Of a stretch of 64,000 nucleotides of DNA, positions 28,543 to 37,632 are shown piece by piece; positions within the stretch are counted from its first letter, which is position 1; every line of letters starts with the position of its first letter. Both the position numbers and the translations under genes were made by a program. This stretch comes from Bartonella sp. HY038 (GTDB lineage Bacteria > Pseudomonadota > Alphaproteobacteria > Rhizobiales > Rhizobiaceae): positions 992,001-1,056,000 of the forward strand of contig NZ_CP059725.1 in assembly GCF_014117425.1 (NCBI RefSeq), in the 5' to 3' direction. Below the pieces are notes generated by a model that had not been told where the DNA came from, searched no databases, and saw nothing but the letters and a program-made list of their open reading frames with translations.

Positions 28543-29196
28543 TTGCAGCAAGGTTTTTTTATTTCTTTTGAAGGTGGCGAAGGTGCAGGTAAATCAACGC
28601 AAATAAAACGCCTTGCAAAAGCACTTGAACAAAAGGGCTATGATTTGGTCATTACCCGTGAGCCAGGTGGCACAGCAGGCGCAGAGGCGGTGCGCTATGT
28701 ATTGCTAAGCGGTTATGGCGAAAAATATGGTGCTTCGCTTGAAGCAGCCTTGTTTGCCGCTGCAAGAGCTGACCATATTGATGTTTTGATCGAGCCGGCA
28801 TTAAAATCTGGTAAAATTGTGCTATGTGACCGCTTTATTGATTCAACCCGTGTTTATCAGGGTGCTGCTTCACCGCAACTTGCTACAACGGTTGATGCAC
28901 TTGAACAGGCCGCAATAAAAAACATACGGCCCAATATTACTTTTATTCTTGATTTGCCGGCAGAAGTGGGCTTAGCACGAGCAAATTCACGCCGTAGTGC
29001 AGATAGTGCGGTTGATCGGTTTGAAAAAGATGATGTCTTAATTCATGAAAATCGCCGTCAGGCATTTCTTGATATTGCACAAAAAGAGCCAGATCGCTGC
29101 GTGATTATTGATGCAGAGGGCGATATAGACCAAATTGCCAATGAAATTTTGTCTAATGTCGAGCACAAATTACATCAAACACAATTATTAAAATAG
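28543..29196 (+). CDS. tmk: Thymidylate kinase
   Basis: Phosphorylates dTMP to dTDP. The 217-residue protein has the P-loop EGGEGAGKST (residues 9-18), the DRX motif in CDRFIDSTRVYQG, and TREPGGTAGAE. The only in-frame start near the conserved N-terminus is a TTG at 28543, with AAGGAA about 9 nt upstream, so the gene uses a TTG start. It is followed after 78 bp by holB, a usual Rhizobiales order. Confidence 0.96.
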   Translation: MQQGFFISFEGGEGAGKSTQIKRLAKALEQKGYDLVITREPGGTAGAEAVRYVLLSGYGEKYGASLEAALFAAARADHIDVLIEPALKSGKIVLCDRFIDSTRVYQGAASPQLATTVDALEQAAIKNIRPNITFILDLPAEVGLARANSRRSADSAVDRFEKDDVLIHENRRQAFLDIAQKEPDRCVIIDAEGDIDQIANEILSNVEHKLHQTQLLK

Positions 29197-29274
29197 GGTT
29201 TTTGCTTCATGAAAGTATTAAGCTATTATAGTAAGCGTTGAAGGCATTTTCGCCGCGTGACATTTGAGGTTAAA

Positions 29275-30372
29275 ATGAACGACATTGTTAGTATTCCACA
29301 ATATGATGATATTGATGGAATCATCAGTCCTGCACAAAATACTTTCTTTGTCGGTCATGAGGCGCAACGTGCGTTTCTTGCGCAAATGCTGGACGAAAAC
29401 CGCTTGCATCACGCGCTATTAATGGAAGGCGCAAGGGGCATCGGTAAGGCAAGTCTTGCCTATCGCCTTGGTTATATTTTATTGGCAAAAAACATTGCTG
29501 CCGATAGTATAATGGCGCAAGATCTTCGTGATATTATCAATGATGACGCTGCAATAAATTTTGAAAATAAAAATATTTGGCGCAAAATTGCCCAAGGTGC
29601 TCATCCTAATCTTTTGCATATATCACGGGCGTTTGACCCTAAAACACAAAAATTTCGTGGGGCAATCACTATTGATGATATTCGTAAGATTACCCATTTT
29701 TTACAGCAAACTTCGTCTAATAATGATTGGCGCATTGTCATTATCGACTCTGCTGATGATATGAATAGAAATGGTGCTAATGCGCTGTTAAAAACTTTGG
29801 AAGAGCCACCAAAGCGCACTATTTTTATGCTTATTTCCCATAATGCTGGGCGACTTTTGCCCACCATTCGTTCGCGTTGTCAGGCAATTATGTTTAAGCC
29901 ATTGGATCATAATGATTTACAAGTGGCATTAGGTCACGCTGCAGGTTTTGATAATGGATCTGCACAAATGCAAGATAATGACGAATTAATTGCCAATTCT
30001 GAAGGAAGCGTTCGTAAGGCGGCTTTAATGCTAGCTTATGGCGGGCTTGATATTATCCATGCAGTTGAAGATATTTTAAACAATAAGGTATTTTCAGTTG
30101 ATGGTGCTTTTAAGCTTGCCAGCGTGTTATCTGCCAAAGATGCCGAAGTGCAATTTTCGTTTTTTATTGATTATGTGCTTGATCGTGTGGCGCAATTGTC
30201 GCGTGATAAAGCCATTGGTGGCGATTTAGTAACGGGTGAAAAACTATCACAATTCTGGAATGAGATTGAGCAACAAATACGTGATGCCACTGCCTATAAT
30301 CTCGATAAAAGGCAATCTATCCTTGTTCTCTTGCAAAAACTACATCAAAATTTGAACGACTGTTTGGGTTAA
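29275..30372 (+). CDS. holB: DNA polymerase III subunit delta'
   Basis: Clamp-loader delta' subunit. The 365-residue AAA+ protein has GHEAQRAFLAQML, a Walker-A-like GARGIGKASL, the sensor-1 region ALLKTLEEPPKRTIFMLISHN and the SRC motif RSRCQAIMF. The zinc-binding Cys module of E. coli HolB is not evident. GAGG lies 7 nt before the ATG at 29275; a GTG at 29257 is further upstream and less likely. It ends the dacF-like/tmk/holB run. Confidence 0.93.
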   Translation: MNDIVSIPQYDDIDGIISPAQNTFFVGHEAQRAFLAQMLDENRLHHALLMEGARGIGKASLAYRLGYILLAKNIAADSIMAQDLRDIINDDAAINFENKNIWRKIAQGAHPNLLHISRAFDPKTQKFRGAITIDDIRKITHFLQQTSSNNDWRIVIIDSADDMNRNGANALLKTLEEPPKRTIFMLISHNAGRLLPTIRSRCQAIMFKPLDHNDLQVALGHAAGFDNGSAQMQDNDELIANSEGSVRKAALMLAYGGLDIIHAVEDILNNKVFSVDGAFKLASVLSAKDAEVQFSFFIDYVLDRVAQLSRDKAIGGDLVTGEKLSQFWNEIEQQIRDATAYNLDKRQSILVLLQKLHQNLNDCLG

Positions 30373-30671
30373 TCATAGAATTATATTATCTTTTTAGGTG
30401 ACAAAGGCAAAATCTAGCATTATGTCTTTAAAGAAAAGGCGATAATGTTTCTAATCTTGTCTCGTCAGATAATCATGATAAAAATCATCGCTGACCTTAG
30501 TTGAAAAACTATTCAATATTGATTGAAAAGATTATGCCAAGGGTTGCAAAAACAATAGGAAGATAACAGCAATAAGGCTTGTTCACCCAATTTTGTAGCC
30601 ATTTTAAAATATTGCAACCATTCGGGCCGCTATTTGAGCGTGCGCCGTAAGATAATGAAGACTGAAGTTAA
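30373..30671. other. Intergenic region before metG
   Basis: 299 bp, AT-rich, no gene or clear hairpin. It probably contains the metG promoter. Confidence 0.4.
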
Positions 30672-32219
30672 ATGCGTGAAAAATATTATATAACGACACC
30701 AATCTATTATCCTAATGGCGAGCCACATATTGGCCATGCATATAATGCTATTGCAACCGATAGTATGGCGCGGTTTCAGCGCCTTGACGGCAAGGATGTT
30801 TTTTTCTTGTCGGGCACGGATGAGCATGGTTTGAAAATGCAGCAGACAGCGGAAAAATTGGGCATCACTCCGCAGGAATTGGCCGATAAAAACTCAGCCG
30901 TTTTCCAAGAAATGCTAGCATCATTGAATATTTCTAATGATGATTTTATCCGCACCACCCAAAAACGCCATTATGACGCTTGTCAGACCTTATGGAAAAT
31001 TTTGGAAGATAATGGTGATATTTATCTTGATACCTATGCTGGCTGGTACTCGGTTCGTCAAGAAGCCTATTATGATGAAAAAGATACGATCGTTGGTGAA
31101 GATGGTATTCGCCGCGAAACAGAAGTTGGTTCACCAGTTGAATGGAACGAGGAAGAAAGCTATTTCTTCCGCTTGTCAAAATATCAAGATAAATTGTTAG
31201 ATTATTATGAAAAGCACCCTGAATTTGTTGGGCCCAATGAGCGGCGCAATGAAATTATGAGCTTTGTGCGCTCTGGCTTGCGTGATTTATCAGTTTCGCG
31301 GACCAATTTTTCTTGGGGTGTTCCAGTACCGGGTAATTCTAAACATATCATGTATGTTTGGCTTGATGCGCTTACCAATTATTTAACCGCAACAGGCTAT
31401 CCAGATCCAAATGCGCCGCGTGCTGGGTTTTGGCCAGCCAATGCACACATTATCGGCAAGGATATTGTTCGCTTCCATGCTATTTATTGGCCAGCTTTTT
31501 TAATGTCTGCTGGTATTGAATTGCCTAAGCGGGTTTTTGCCCATGGCTTTTTGCTCATGCGCGGTGAAAAAATTTCAAAATCGGTTGGTAATGTCATTGA
31601 TCCTTTTGCAATTACTGCGCAATATGGCGTTGATTCCATTCGTTATTTCCTCTTGCGTGAGGTATCCTTTGGCCAAGATGGCGTTATTAACAATACCGCG
31701 ATTATCAACCGCATTAATGCCGATCTTGCCAATGACCTTGGCAATCTTGCCCAGCGCTCTTTATCAATGATTGCTAAAAATTGCGATGGAAAAGTGCCAA
31801 ATAAGGGTGAGTTATTAGCGCAAGATAGTGAGATTTTAGATAAGGCTAGCGAAGTGGTTAACACTGCTCGTGACGCAATGGCAAAGCAGGCGCCGCATTT
31901 GGCGTTAACAGCTATTTTTGCGGTCATTTCTGATGCTAATCGCTATTTTGCGGGTGAAGAGCCTTGGGCTTTGCGCAAAACGGATCCAGCACGTGCTGAT
32001 ACTGTCCTTTATGTAACCGCTGAAATATTGCGCCGTGTGGCAATTCCTTTGCAGGCCTTTATGCCCGCATCAATCGACAAATTGCTTGAACTTTTAAACA
32101 TTGGCGAAGATCATCGTATGTTAAGCGATGTTGCAAGCCAGTGGATTGCGCCGGGAACTGCATTGCCAAGTCCAAGCGGTATTTTCCCACGTTATAAGCT
32201 TGAAGAGCTTGAGGGTTAA
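30672..32219 (+). CDS. metG: Methionyl-tRNA synthetase
   Basis: Class I aminoacyl-tRNA synthetase that charges tRNA(Met). The 515-residue protein has [17 protein letters not shown] with the HIGH box at residues 19-22, [11 protein letters not shown], and the KMSKS loop in the form KISKS ([10 protein letters not shown]). The usual four-Cys zinc knuckle is missing, as in the short MetG form of alphaproteobacteria. It also lacks the C-terminal tRNA-binding (EMAP-like) domain. tatD follows after 3 bp, then an MBL hydrolase, forming a three-gene operon. Confidence 0.97.
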   Translation: MREKYYITTPIYYPNGEPHIGHAYNAIATDSMARFQRLDGKDVFFLSGTDEHGLKMQQTAEKLGITPQELADKNSAVFQEMLASLNISNDDFIRTTQKRHYDACQTLWKILEDNGDIYLDTYAGWYSVRQEAYYDEKDTIVGEDGIRRETEVGSPVEWNEEESYFFRLSKYQDKLLDYYEKHPEFVGPNERRNEIMSFVRSGLRDLSVSRTNFSWGVPVPGNSKHIMYVWLDALTNYLTATGYPDPNAPRAGFWPANAHIIGKDIVRFHAIYWPAFLMSAGIELPKRVFAHGFLLMRGEKISKSVGNVIDPFAITAQYGVDSIRYFLLREVSFGQDGVINNTAIINRINADLANDLGNLAQRSLSMIAKNCDGKVPNKGELLAQDSEILDKASEVVNTARDAMAKQAPHLALTAIFAVISDANRYFAGEEPWALRKTDPARADTVLYVTAEILRRVAIPLQAFMPASIDKLLELLNIGEDHRMLSDVASQWIAPGTALPSPSGIFPRYKLEELEG

Positions 32220-32222
32220 ATT

Positions 32223-32996
32223 ATGTTGATTGATAGCCATTGTCATCTCGATTTTGATGATTTTGCTCCCGAGCTTGATGAGGTAATAGAACGCGCTCAT
32301 CAAGCTGGTGTTAAGCGCATGGTGACAATTTCTACCCATGTGCGCCAATTTGATCGGATCATTCGCATTGCCGAAAAATATGAGCATGTTTTTTGCTCCG
32401 TAGGGACGCATCCCAATAGCGCCCATGAAGAACCCGATATTACCGCAGAAGACCTATTGGCATTAACTAGCCATGAAAAGGTGGTTGCGATTGGTGAAGC
32501 TGGTCTTGATTATCATTATGACTATGCAACACCACAGCAACAAAGAGCGAGCTTTCTTCATCATATTGATGCAGCGCGACGCAGTGAATTGCCATTGGTC
32601 ATTCATTCCCGTAATGCCGATGAAGATATGGAAGCGATTTTGCGTGAAGAAATGGCAAAGGGAAAATTCAAGTTTATTTTGCATTGCTATTCTTCTGGTA
32701 TGCAATTGGCAAAGGCAGGCATTGAGCTTGGCGGCTATTTATCTTTTTCAGGAATATTGACCTTTAAGGGCGCACCAGAAATTCGCGAGGTTGCAAAAAT
32801 TGTGCCGTTGCAGCAATTATTGGTAGAGACCGATGCGCCTTACCTTGCGCCAGTTCCTTATCGTGGCAAGCGCAATGAGCCTTCTTATGTGGTGAAAACG
32901 GCGGAAGTTTTGGCCGAGCTGCGCTCTCTTAGCTATGAAGAATTGGCTGAAATTACAACCGATAATGCATTTCGGCTTTTTTCAAAAATGCTGTGA
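32223..32996 (+). CDS. tatD: TatD family metal-dependent deoxyribonuclease
   Basis: A 257-residue TIM-barrel hydrolase. It has metal ligands in IDSHCHLDF (HxH), the Glu of GEAGLDYHYD, the His of VIHSRNADED, the HCYSSG segment and ETDAPYLAP. TatD proteins are Mg2+-dependent 3'-5' DNases, with roles in repair and DNA turnover. It is coupled to metG by a 3-bp gap and to the following MBL gene. Confidence 0.93.
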   Translation: MLIDSHCHLDFDDFAPELDEVIERAHQAGVKRMVTISTHVRQFDRIIRIAEKYEHVFCSVGTHPNSAHEEPDITAEDLLALTSHEKVVAIGEAGLDYHYDYATPQQQRASFLHHIDAARRSELPLVIHSRNADEDMEAILREEMAKGKFKFILHCYSSGMQLAKAGIELGGYLSFSGILTFKGAPEIREVAKIVPLQQLLVETDAPYLAPVPYRGKRNEPSYVVKTAEVLAELRSLSYEELAEITTDNAFRLFSKML

Positions 32997-33014
32997 TTGG
33001 TTAAACAAAATAGG

Positions 33015-33836
33015 ATGACTGAAATATCTGCAAAAGATAAATTGCGATTTACCATTTTAGGCTGCGGTTCCTCGCCAGGGGTGCCGCGACCAAATGGTGA
33101 TTGGGGTTCTTGCGATCCCTTAGAGCCTAAAAACCTCCGCTATCGCACCTCGCTATTGGTAGAGCGTGTTAGCGCAATGGGCACAACCAGCATTGTCATT
33201 GATACAGGGGCTGATTTTCGCTCTCAAGCCATTGATGCTGGCATCACCAATCTTGATGGCGTGGTTTATACCCATCCCCATGCAGATCATATTCATGGCA
33301 TTGATGATTTGCGCACTTTTGGCATTGCACAAAATAAGCTAATTGATATTTATAGCGATGCTGCCACGTTAAATCGCTTACATGAAGCCTTTGACTATTG
33401 TTTTAAAACACCAACGGGGTCAAACTATCCACCCATATTACGCGCCCATCAAATTGGCCCCTATGATCATTTTAAAATTAATGGGGCAGGGGGTGAATTA
33501 GAGTTTCAAACCCATTTGCAAACCCATGGCGATATTCACTCGCTTGGTTTTCGTATGGGGAATGTCGCTTATTGCACCGATGTGAGTGCCTTTCCTGAAG
33601 AAAGTTTAACTAAGCTATTTGATCTTGATGTGCTTATTATAGGTGCTTTGCAATATCAACCACATCCAAGCCATTTTTCACTTTCGCAGGCTTTGGATTG
33701 GATTGATTATTTGCGGCCAAAACGTGCCATATTAACCCATATGCATATTTATCTTGATTATCGCACTGTTTTGCGCGAAACGCCAGATTATGTCGAGCCA
33801 GCCTATAATGGCTTGCAATTTGAGGTTGATTGTTAA
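33015..33836 (+). CDS. MBL-fold metallo-hydrolase (PhnP-like)
   Basis: A 273-residue metallo-beta-lactamase fold protein. Its metal-binding motif HPHADHIHG matches HxHxDH, with a later Asp in YCTDVS and a His-containing HMHIYLD. The N-terminal LGCGSSPGVPRPNGDWGSCDP recalls PhnP/RNase Z-like phosphodiesterases. The substrate is unknown; a cyclic phosphodiester is only a guess from similarity. The start is uncertain: the ATG at 33015 is favoured by homologue length, while a TTG at 32997 begins directly after the tatD stop. It is last in the metG-tatD operon. Confidence 0.85.
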   Translation: MTEISAKDKLRFTILGCGSSPGVPRPNGDWGSCDPLEPKNLRYRTSLLVERVSAMGTTSIVIDTGADFRSQAIDAGITNLDGVVYTHPHADHIHGIDDLRTFGIAQNKLIDIYSDAATLNRLHEAFDYCFKTPTGSNYPPILRAHQIGPYDHFKINGAGGELEFQTHLQTHGDIHSLGFRMGNVAYCTDVSAFPEESLTKLFDLDVLIIGALQYQPHPSHFSLSQALDWIDYLRPKRAILTHMHIYLDYRTVLRETPDYVEPAYNGLQFEVDC

Positions 33837-33959
33837 GTCTCACCTTTTAGCGTTGCCAATAGTGCCACAAAGCCTTGTAGCTTTGATAAAGACAGTTTGA
33901 TTGTTTCACAACTGTAATGGGCAGCATTTTATAGAATTAAAGATTTATTTTAGACATAA

Positions 33960-33986
33960 AAAAACACGGCTAAAAGCCGTGTTTTT
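33960..33986. terminator. Terminator between the MBL gene and rpmG
   Basis: Perfect 11-bp arms AAAAACACGGC/GCCGTGTTTTT around a 5-nt loop. It lies 19 bp beyond the rpmG stop on the minus strand and can also serve the plus-strand MBL gene. Confidence 0.92.
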
Positions 33987-34004
33987 AAACATAATTTATA
34001 AAAA

Positions 34005-34172
34005 TTACTTGATCTTTGTTTCGCGAAACTCAACGTGTTTTCTTACGATTGGATCATATTTGCGCTTTGTCATCTTATCGGTCATTGTACGGCTGTTCTT
34101 TGTTGTTACATAGAAAAAGCCGGTTTCTGCCGTCGACAAAAGCTTGATTTTGATTGTATTAGCTTTAGCCAT
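34005..34172 (-). CDS. rpmG: 50S ribosomal protein L33
   Basis: A 55-residue ribosomal protein, translated from the minus strand: [20 protein letters not shown], then a TKNSRTM segment and a basic C-terminus ending ETKIK. This is the L33 form lacking the zinc-binding Cys residues. AGGA lies about 10 nt before the ATG. It is a single gene between two hairpins. Its length is standard. Confidence 0.96.
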   Translation of the reverse strand: MAKANTIKIKLLSTAETGFFYVTTKNSRTMTDKMTKRKYDPIVRKHVEFRETKIK

Positions 34173-34207
34173 AATAGAGAATCCTGTCTATTTGAATCAC
34201 CACACCG

Positions 34208-34259
34208 CCTGAATGACCCGTGGCCTAAGACGATTTTGTCGCGACAATAAGCATTCAGG
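34208..34259 (-). terminator. Hairpin after the MFS gene
   Basis: CCTGAATG (34208-34215) pairs with CATTCAGG (34252-34259) and encloses the 12-bp palindrome TTGTCGCGACAA. It starts 9 bp beyond the MFS stop on the minus strand. It has no good T run, so termination is tentative. Confidence 0.45.
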
Positions 34260-34267
34260 ATAAAAAG

Positions 34268-35443
34268 TCAAGAGCGTGTTAACCTTACAACCAATCTTAT
34301 TACAACTAAAGCGACATAAAGACCGAAAAAAAGTGCCATTGCCATGGAAAAACCGGTTACGGGAAAGATTTCCATAGCTTGTCCAATGATCGATGGGCCA
34401 ATTAGCATGCCAATACCATAGCAAAAAATGAAAGCGGCATTGGCGGCAGCAAGATCGCTGCCTTTGAGTCTTGCGCCCAATTGGGCAAGGCCAATGGTAT
34501 AAAGGCCAGCTGATACACCACCTAACACAAATAAAACCGCCCCAAGTAAATAATATTGGTGCATGATGAATGGCACGAGTAAAGTGCCAATAAGGCCAAT
34601 AGTTGCGCAACCAGCCAAAGCATAGCGGCGGTCGGGCAATCGATCGCTAATCATGCCAATTGGTACCAAAAGCAGCACATTGCCTAAAGCAAGCAGGGTT
34701 AAAAAATGTCCAGCTTGTGCTTCACTATAGCCCAAATTTAATGAAAATGGCGCGATTAAGGTAACCGCACCCAATTGAACTGCACCATAAACCAGCACCG
34801 CCATGGTTGATGTTGGCACTTTGAAAATGAATGGCAAAAATGGCACGTGTTCGCTGTCTTTGAAATTAGGGCTTAATTTCCATGCTGACATAATGGGAAT
34901 GCTGGCAAGGGCAATAAGCAAGCACCCAATACCAAACGGTAAAAAGCCTTTGCTGCCAACATAGGAAAACAAAATTGGCCCTAGCGAAAAACCAAAACCA
35001 AAAGTCGCCGCGTAAATGGCAAGAATCGCCCCACGCCTTGCTGGTGGTGCTGAACTATTGACCCAAAATTCTGATAGAATGAACATAATCGTCATAGCAA
35101 AATGCAAGGTAAAACGTAAGACAAACCAAACCCATAGGCCTTGAAAGCAATAAAACCCTAAAAAGCTTAAAGCGCCAACAATAAGCATGACTAAAATCGG
35201 TTTGATAACGCCAAACTTTAGCGCGATTCTTGATGTACAAGCTGCAGCAATAATGGTGGCCAGACCGCCAATCGTGCCGCTATAACCAATAATACTTTCA
35301 GAAATACCATGATCCAACATCATTGCTGAAATAAGGGGCGTTCCAAGGCCAATTGCTATACCTACCGCAGCAATTGTCGCTATCGCCGCAATGATTGCCC
35401 GCATGGCATGGTTTTCGCTTTGGCTATCCGTTTCAAAAGTCAT
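34268..35443 (-). CDS. MFS transporter (YcaD-like)
   Basis: A 391-residue major facilitator superfamily protein with about 12 transmembrane segments, of the YcaD/CynX-like type. Recognisable points are the first helix with IAIGLGTPLIS, loop 2-3 SRIALKFGVIKP, FWVNSSAPPARRGAILAIYAATFGFGFSLGP and the cytoplasmic MISDRLPDRRY after helix 8. The substrate cannot be read from sequence. Its ATG shares one base with the stop of the upstream Nudix gene, so the two are translationally coupled. Confidence 0.88.
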   Translation of the reverse strand: MTFETDSQSENHAMRAIIAAIATIAAVGIAIGLGTPLISAMMLDHGISESIIGYSGTIGGLATIIAAACTSRIALKFGVIKPILVMLIVGALSFLGFYCFQGLWVWFVLRFTLHFAMTIMFILSEFWVNSSAPPARRGAILAIYAATFGFGFSLGPILFSYVGSKGFLPFGIGCLLIALASIPIMSAWKLSPNFKDSEHVPFLPFIFKVPTSTMAVLVYGAVQLGAVTLIAPFSLNLGYSEAQAGHFLTLLALGNVLLLVPIGMISDRLPDRRYALAGCATIGLIGTLLVPFIMHQYYLLGAVLFVLGGVSAGLYTIGLAQLGARLKGSDLAAANAAFIFCYGIGMLIGPSIIGQAMEIFPVTGFSMAMALFFGLYVALVVIRLVVRLTRS

Positions 35444-36141
35444 CAGCTAAATCGAACCTTTCTATAATGTCTTCCCCTCGCGCTATAATATAGCGTAACT
35501 GGATGACATTGCTTTAACGCCATGTTGGGCGTTATGCAATCTTTTGTATCTTCGATGATTTGTTTTGTGATGTCATGAATTTTGATGTTTGGCGGCGAAA
35601 ACAAATCAACCCATTGTAAATCGGATAATTCGCTTGATGGCTGCATTTCATCAATATTGCTGATATTTTCTGCAAAGGTTAGAAAAAAACGTGTGTCAAA
35701 CCGCCTAATATGCCCAGTTGGGGTAATTGCCCTTGCAAAATAATGTAACGCAGATGGGTTAGGCAGCAGTTGTTGATTTTGAAAAATGCGCCAAGCAGAA
35801 TTTATGCTTTTTCTTAACGGAGCCTTGGATTTTACGCCAATAAGAAGCCCTGTTTCTTCTTGTGTTTCCCGAATGGCACATAATGCCAAAGCATTTGCGT
35901 GTTTTTCTGTAAAATGTTTTTTTTCACTGCGCATCAATTTTATATCACGCTCATGAAGTGACGTAGAGTAAAGATGGCTAAAATCAGCACGATCCATTTT
36001 GCCGCCGGGAAAAACATAAAAATCCGGCATAAATTTATGCGCTTCATGGCGTTTTCCCATCAATACAAATGGCTTGCCATCTATAGCTTTTAATATCAAT
36101 AATGTTGCCGCGGATTTGGGTTTTAAAATATGTTTTGTCAC
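35443..36141 (-). CDS. Nudix hydrolase
   Basis: A 232-residue Nudix protein. GGKMDR begins the Nudix box, and REXXEEXGU is present as RETQEETGLL, but about 40 residues (including LHERDIKLMRSEKKHF) separate them, so the box is split by an insertion as in the NUDT19-like group. The N-terminal VLMGKRHEAHKFMPDFYVFPGG and the C-terminal WVDLFSPP are typical. The substrate is unknown; a CoA or nucleoside diphosphate derivative is possible. It is coupled to the MFS gene downstream. Confidence 0.85.
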   Translation of the reverse strand: MTKHILKPKSAATLLILKAIDGKPFVLMGKRHEAHKFMPDFYVFPGGKMDRADFSHLYSTSLHERDIKLMRSEKKHFTEKHANALALCAIRETQEETGLLIGVKSKAPLRKSINSAWRIFQNQQLLPNPSALHYFARAITPTGHIRRFDTRFFLTFAENISNIDEMQPSSELSDLQWVDLFSPPNIKIHDITKQIIEDTKDCITPNMALKQCHPVTLYYSARGRHYRKVRFS

Positions 36142-36341
36142 TATTACTTCACTTGAAAAGACACAAAATTGTTATGCTAGTATAGCTAGGTTTAGCACTA
36201 TCAAGCATTGTTAATAATAAAACTTTTTTTAATATACAATTTTCCTTTATGTCTATATCGTTTACTTTAAACAAAAGACGGGTTCTTCAAATTTAATTAA
36301 AAGCATATTTTATATCATCTGTAACACTAATAAAGTGAGAA

Positions 36342-37307
36342 ATGATTATGCATAAAATATTAAAATTTTTTCAGATTTTTTCTATTATTGCTCTTGTTCT
36401 TGGTGGAACTATGACAAGCAATGCGCAAGAAAAATGTGAAATTTATTATCTTCCAACATTTGTTAAGTTAGATTTTGATAGTTTAAAACATATAAGTATG
36501 CATGAATTTATAAATGGAGAATTTCATTATTTAACTGTAGCGAGGAATGTGCAATATTTTGCTCCTTTGCCGCCGGAGTCGTTAAGCGCGCCGGAACTTC
36601 AAGCGGATAAACAAATCCTATCCTTAGCAGATGATGTGCAAGATATTTATTGGTTATATAGTATTGCTTCCTCAGCCGACGTTAAAACCTTTTTCTCTGG
36701 GCGGGATTCTGACTTTGCACCTTATATCTTAAGAGCTTTAAAACGCCAAAATTTGGATGATATGGCACAGCAGTTTGCTGTAGCAATGGAAGCTTTTGGC
36801 AATCGCTATCAAGGTTTTGATGCAAGCAAAAAAAGCATTGAAAACTTTCCAATTCCGGTTCGCGAGGCAGAGTTAGATGAAATTTTTCTTAAAATGATGG
36901 CGGCTTATGATAATAGTGCAGAAGGGCTAAAATATAAGGAGGCTGTATTAAAACAGCGAGAATTAACCAAGAAAATGGATGGCGATAAGATTAGCTATCA
37001 ACGCCGTAATATGATGGAATATAACCTTTTTTATCAACAGCATCCACAAACTTTCGCAGCACAAAAATTGTTAGATGGTTTTCCAAGCCAAAATGAAATT
37101 TATAAAGCAATTCATGACAAAATTTGCAATAATCCACATTTAAAGAATTGGTATTTAACCACCTATAACGCCCAAACCGATAGGGCTCATTTGTGGTTTA
37201 TACAGCATAAATTAATTACTAGAAAAAATGATCTAGGCCCGCGTGAAAGTTGGCCAATTTATTACCAAAATATCTTTTCGCTTTATTTATTTCAAATTGA
37301 AATTTGA
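36342..37307 (+). CDS. DUF4375/DMP19-like exported protein, cut by TGA
   Basis: First of three tandem paralogues. The 321-residue open frame begins with a signal peptide (residues 1-29) and a conserved KCEIYYLP. A first helical DUF4375-like domain follows (DDVQDIYWLYSIAS...DSDFAPYILRALKRQN...AMEAFGNRY), then a linker, then the start of a second such domain (RESWPIYYQNIFSLYLF). It stops at TGA 37305-37307, where the third paralogue has Ser (FSNGG here replaced by stop-NGG). The frame stays open beyond the TGA for the expected remainder (37308-37619), so the gene is a nonsense allele. The family assignment is by pattern only. The role is unknown, and the protein would be periplasmic. Confidence 0.8.
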   Translation: MIMHKILKFFQIFSIIALVLGGTMTSNAQEKCEIYYLPTFVKLDFDSLKHISMHEFINGEFHYLTVARNVQYFAPLPPESLSAPELQADKQILSLADDVQDIYWLYSIASSADVKTFFSGRDSDFAPYILRALKRQNLDDMAQQFAVAMEAFGNRYQGFDASKKSIENFPIPVREAELDEIFLKMMAAYDNSAEGLKYKEAVLKQRELTKKMDGDKISYQRRNMMEYNLFYQQHPQTFAAQKLLDGFPSQNEIYKAIHDKICNNPHLKNWYLTTYNAQTDRAHLWFIQHKLITRKNDLGPRESWPIYYQNIFSLYLFQIEI

Positions 37308-37619
37308 AATGGCGGCATAAGTCAATATTTTGATAATTCTTCATCTGAAGATTTTCCTAACCTTCTAAAGGCGTTAAAATCATCCAATCTTGATGACATC
37401 ATTCCTATTGTATTGGAAGCTAAATCTCTGCATGACAAATTCGAGCAATTAAAACAGAAATATAATACAAGCTCTCCCCAAGATTTTATAAAAGTGTACG
37501 AATTACTGCGGCAACCTTTGGCTGAATTTGAATCTAAAATTGATGTTGATGAGTTGGATGACAAAATTGATGATGCGTCTCTTAAACTTGTTTTGGATAA
37601 TAAGCTTATTTCACCGTAA
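37308..37619 (+). pseudogene. In-frame remainder of the first DUF4375-like gene
   Basis: Directly after the TGA at 37305-37307 and in the same frame, 103 codons continue as NGGISQYFDNSSSEDF, then LLKALKSSNLDD, EAKSLHDKFEQL and an acidic C-terminus with VDELDDKIDDA. This is the second half of domain 2 and matches the C-terminal part of the third paralogue (NGGFYQYFDHN, LLEAFKRLNLQN, KAKSLFEMVNKL). One base change (TCA to TGA) would account for the stop. It has no start of its own before codon 36. Confidence 0.85.
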
Positions 37620-37632
37620 TTTGGAGTAAACA

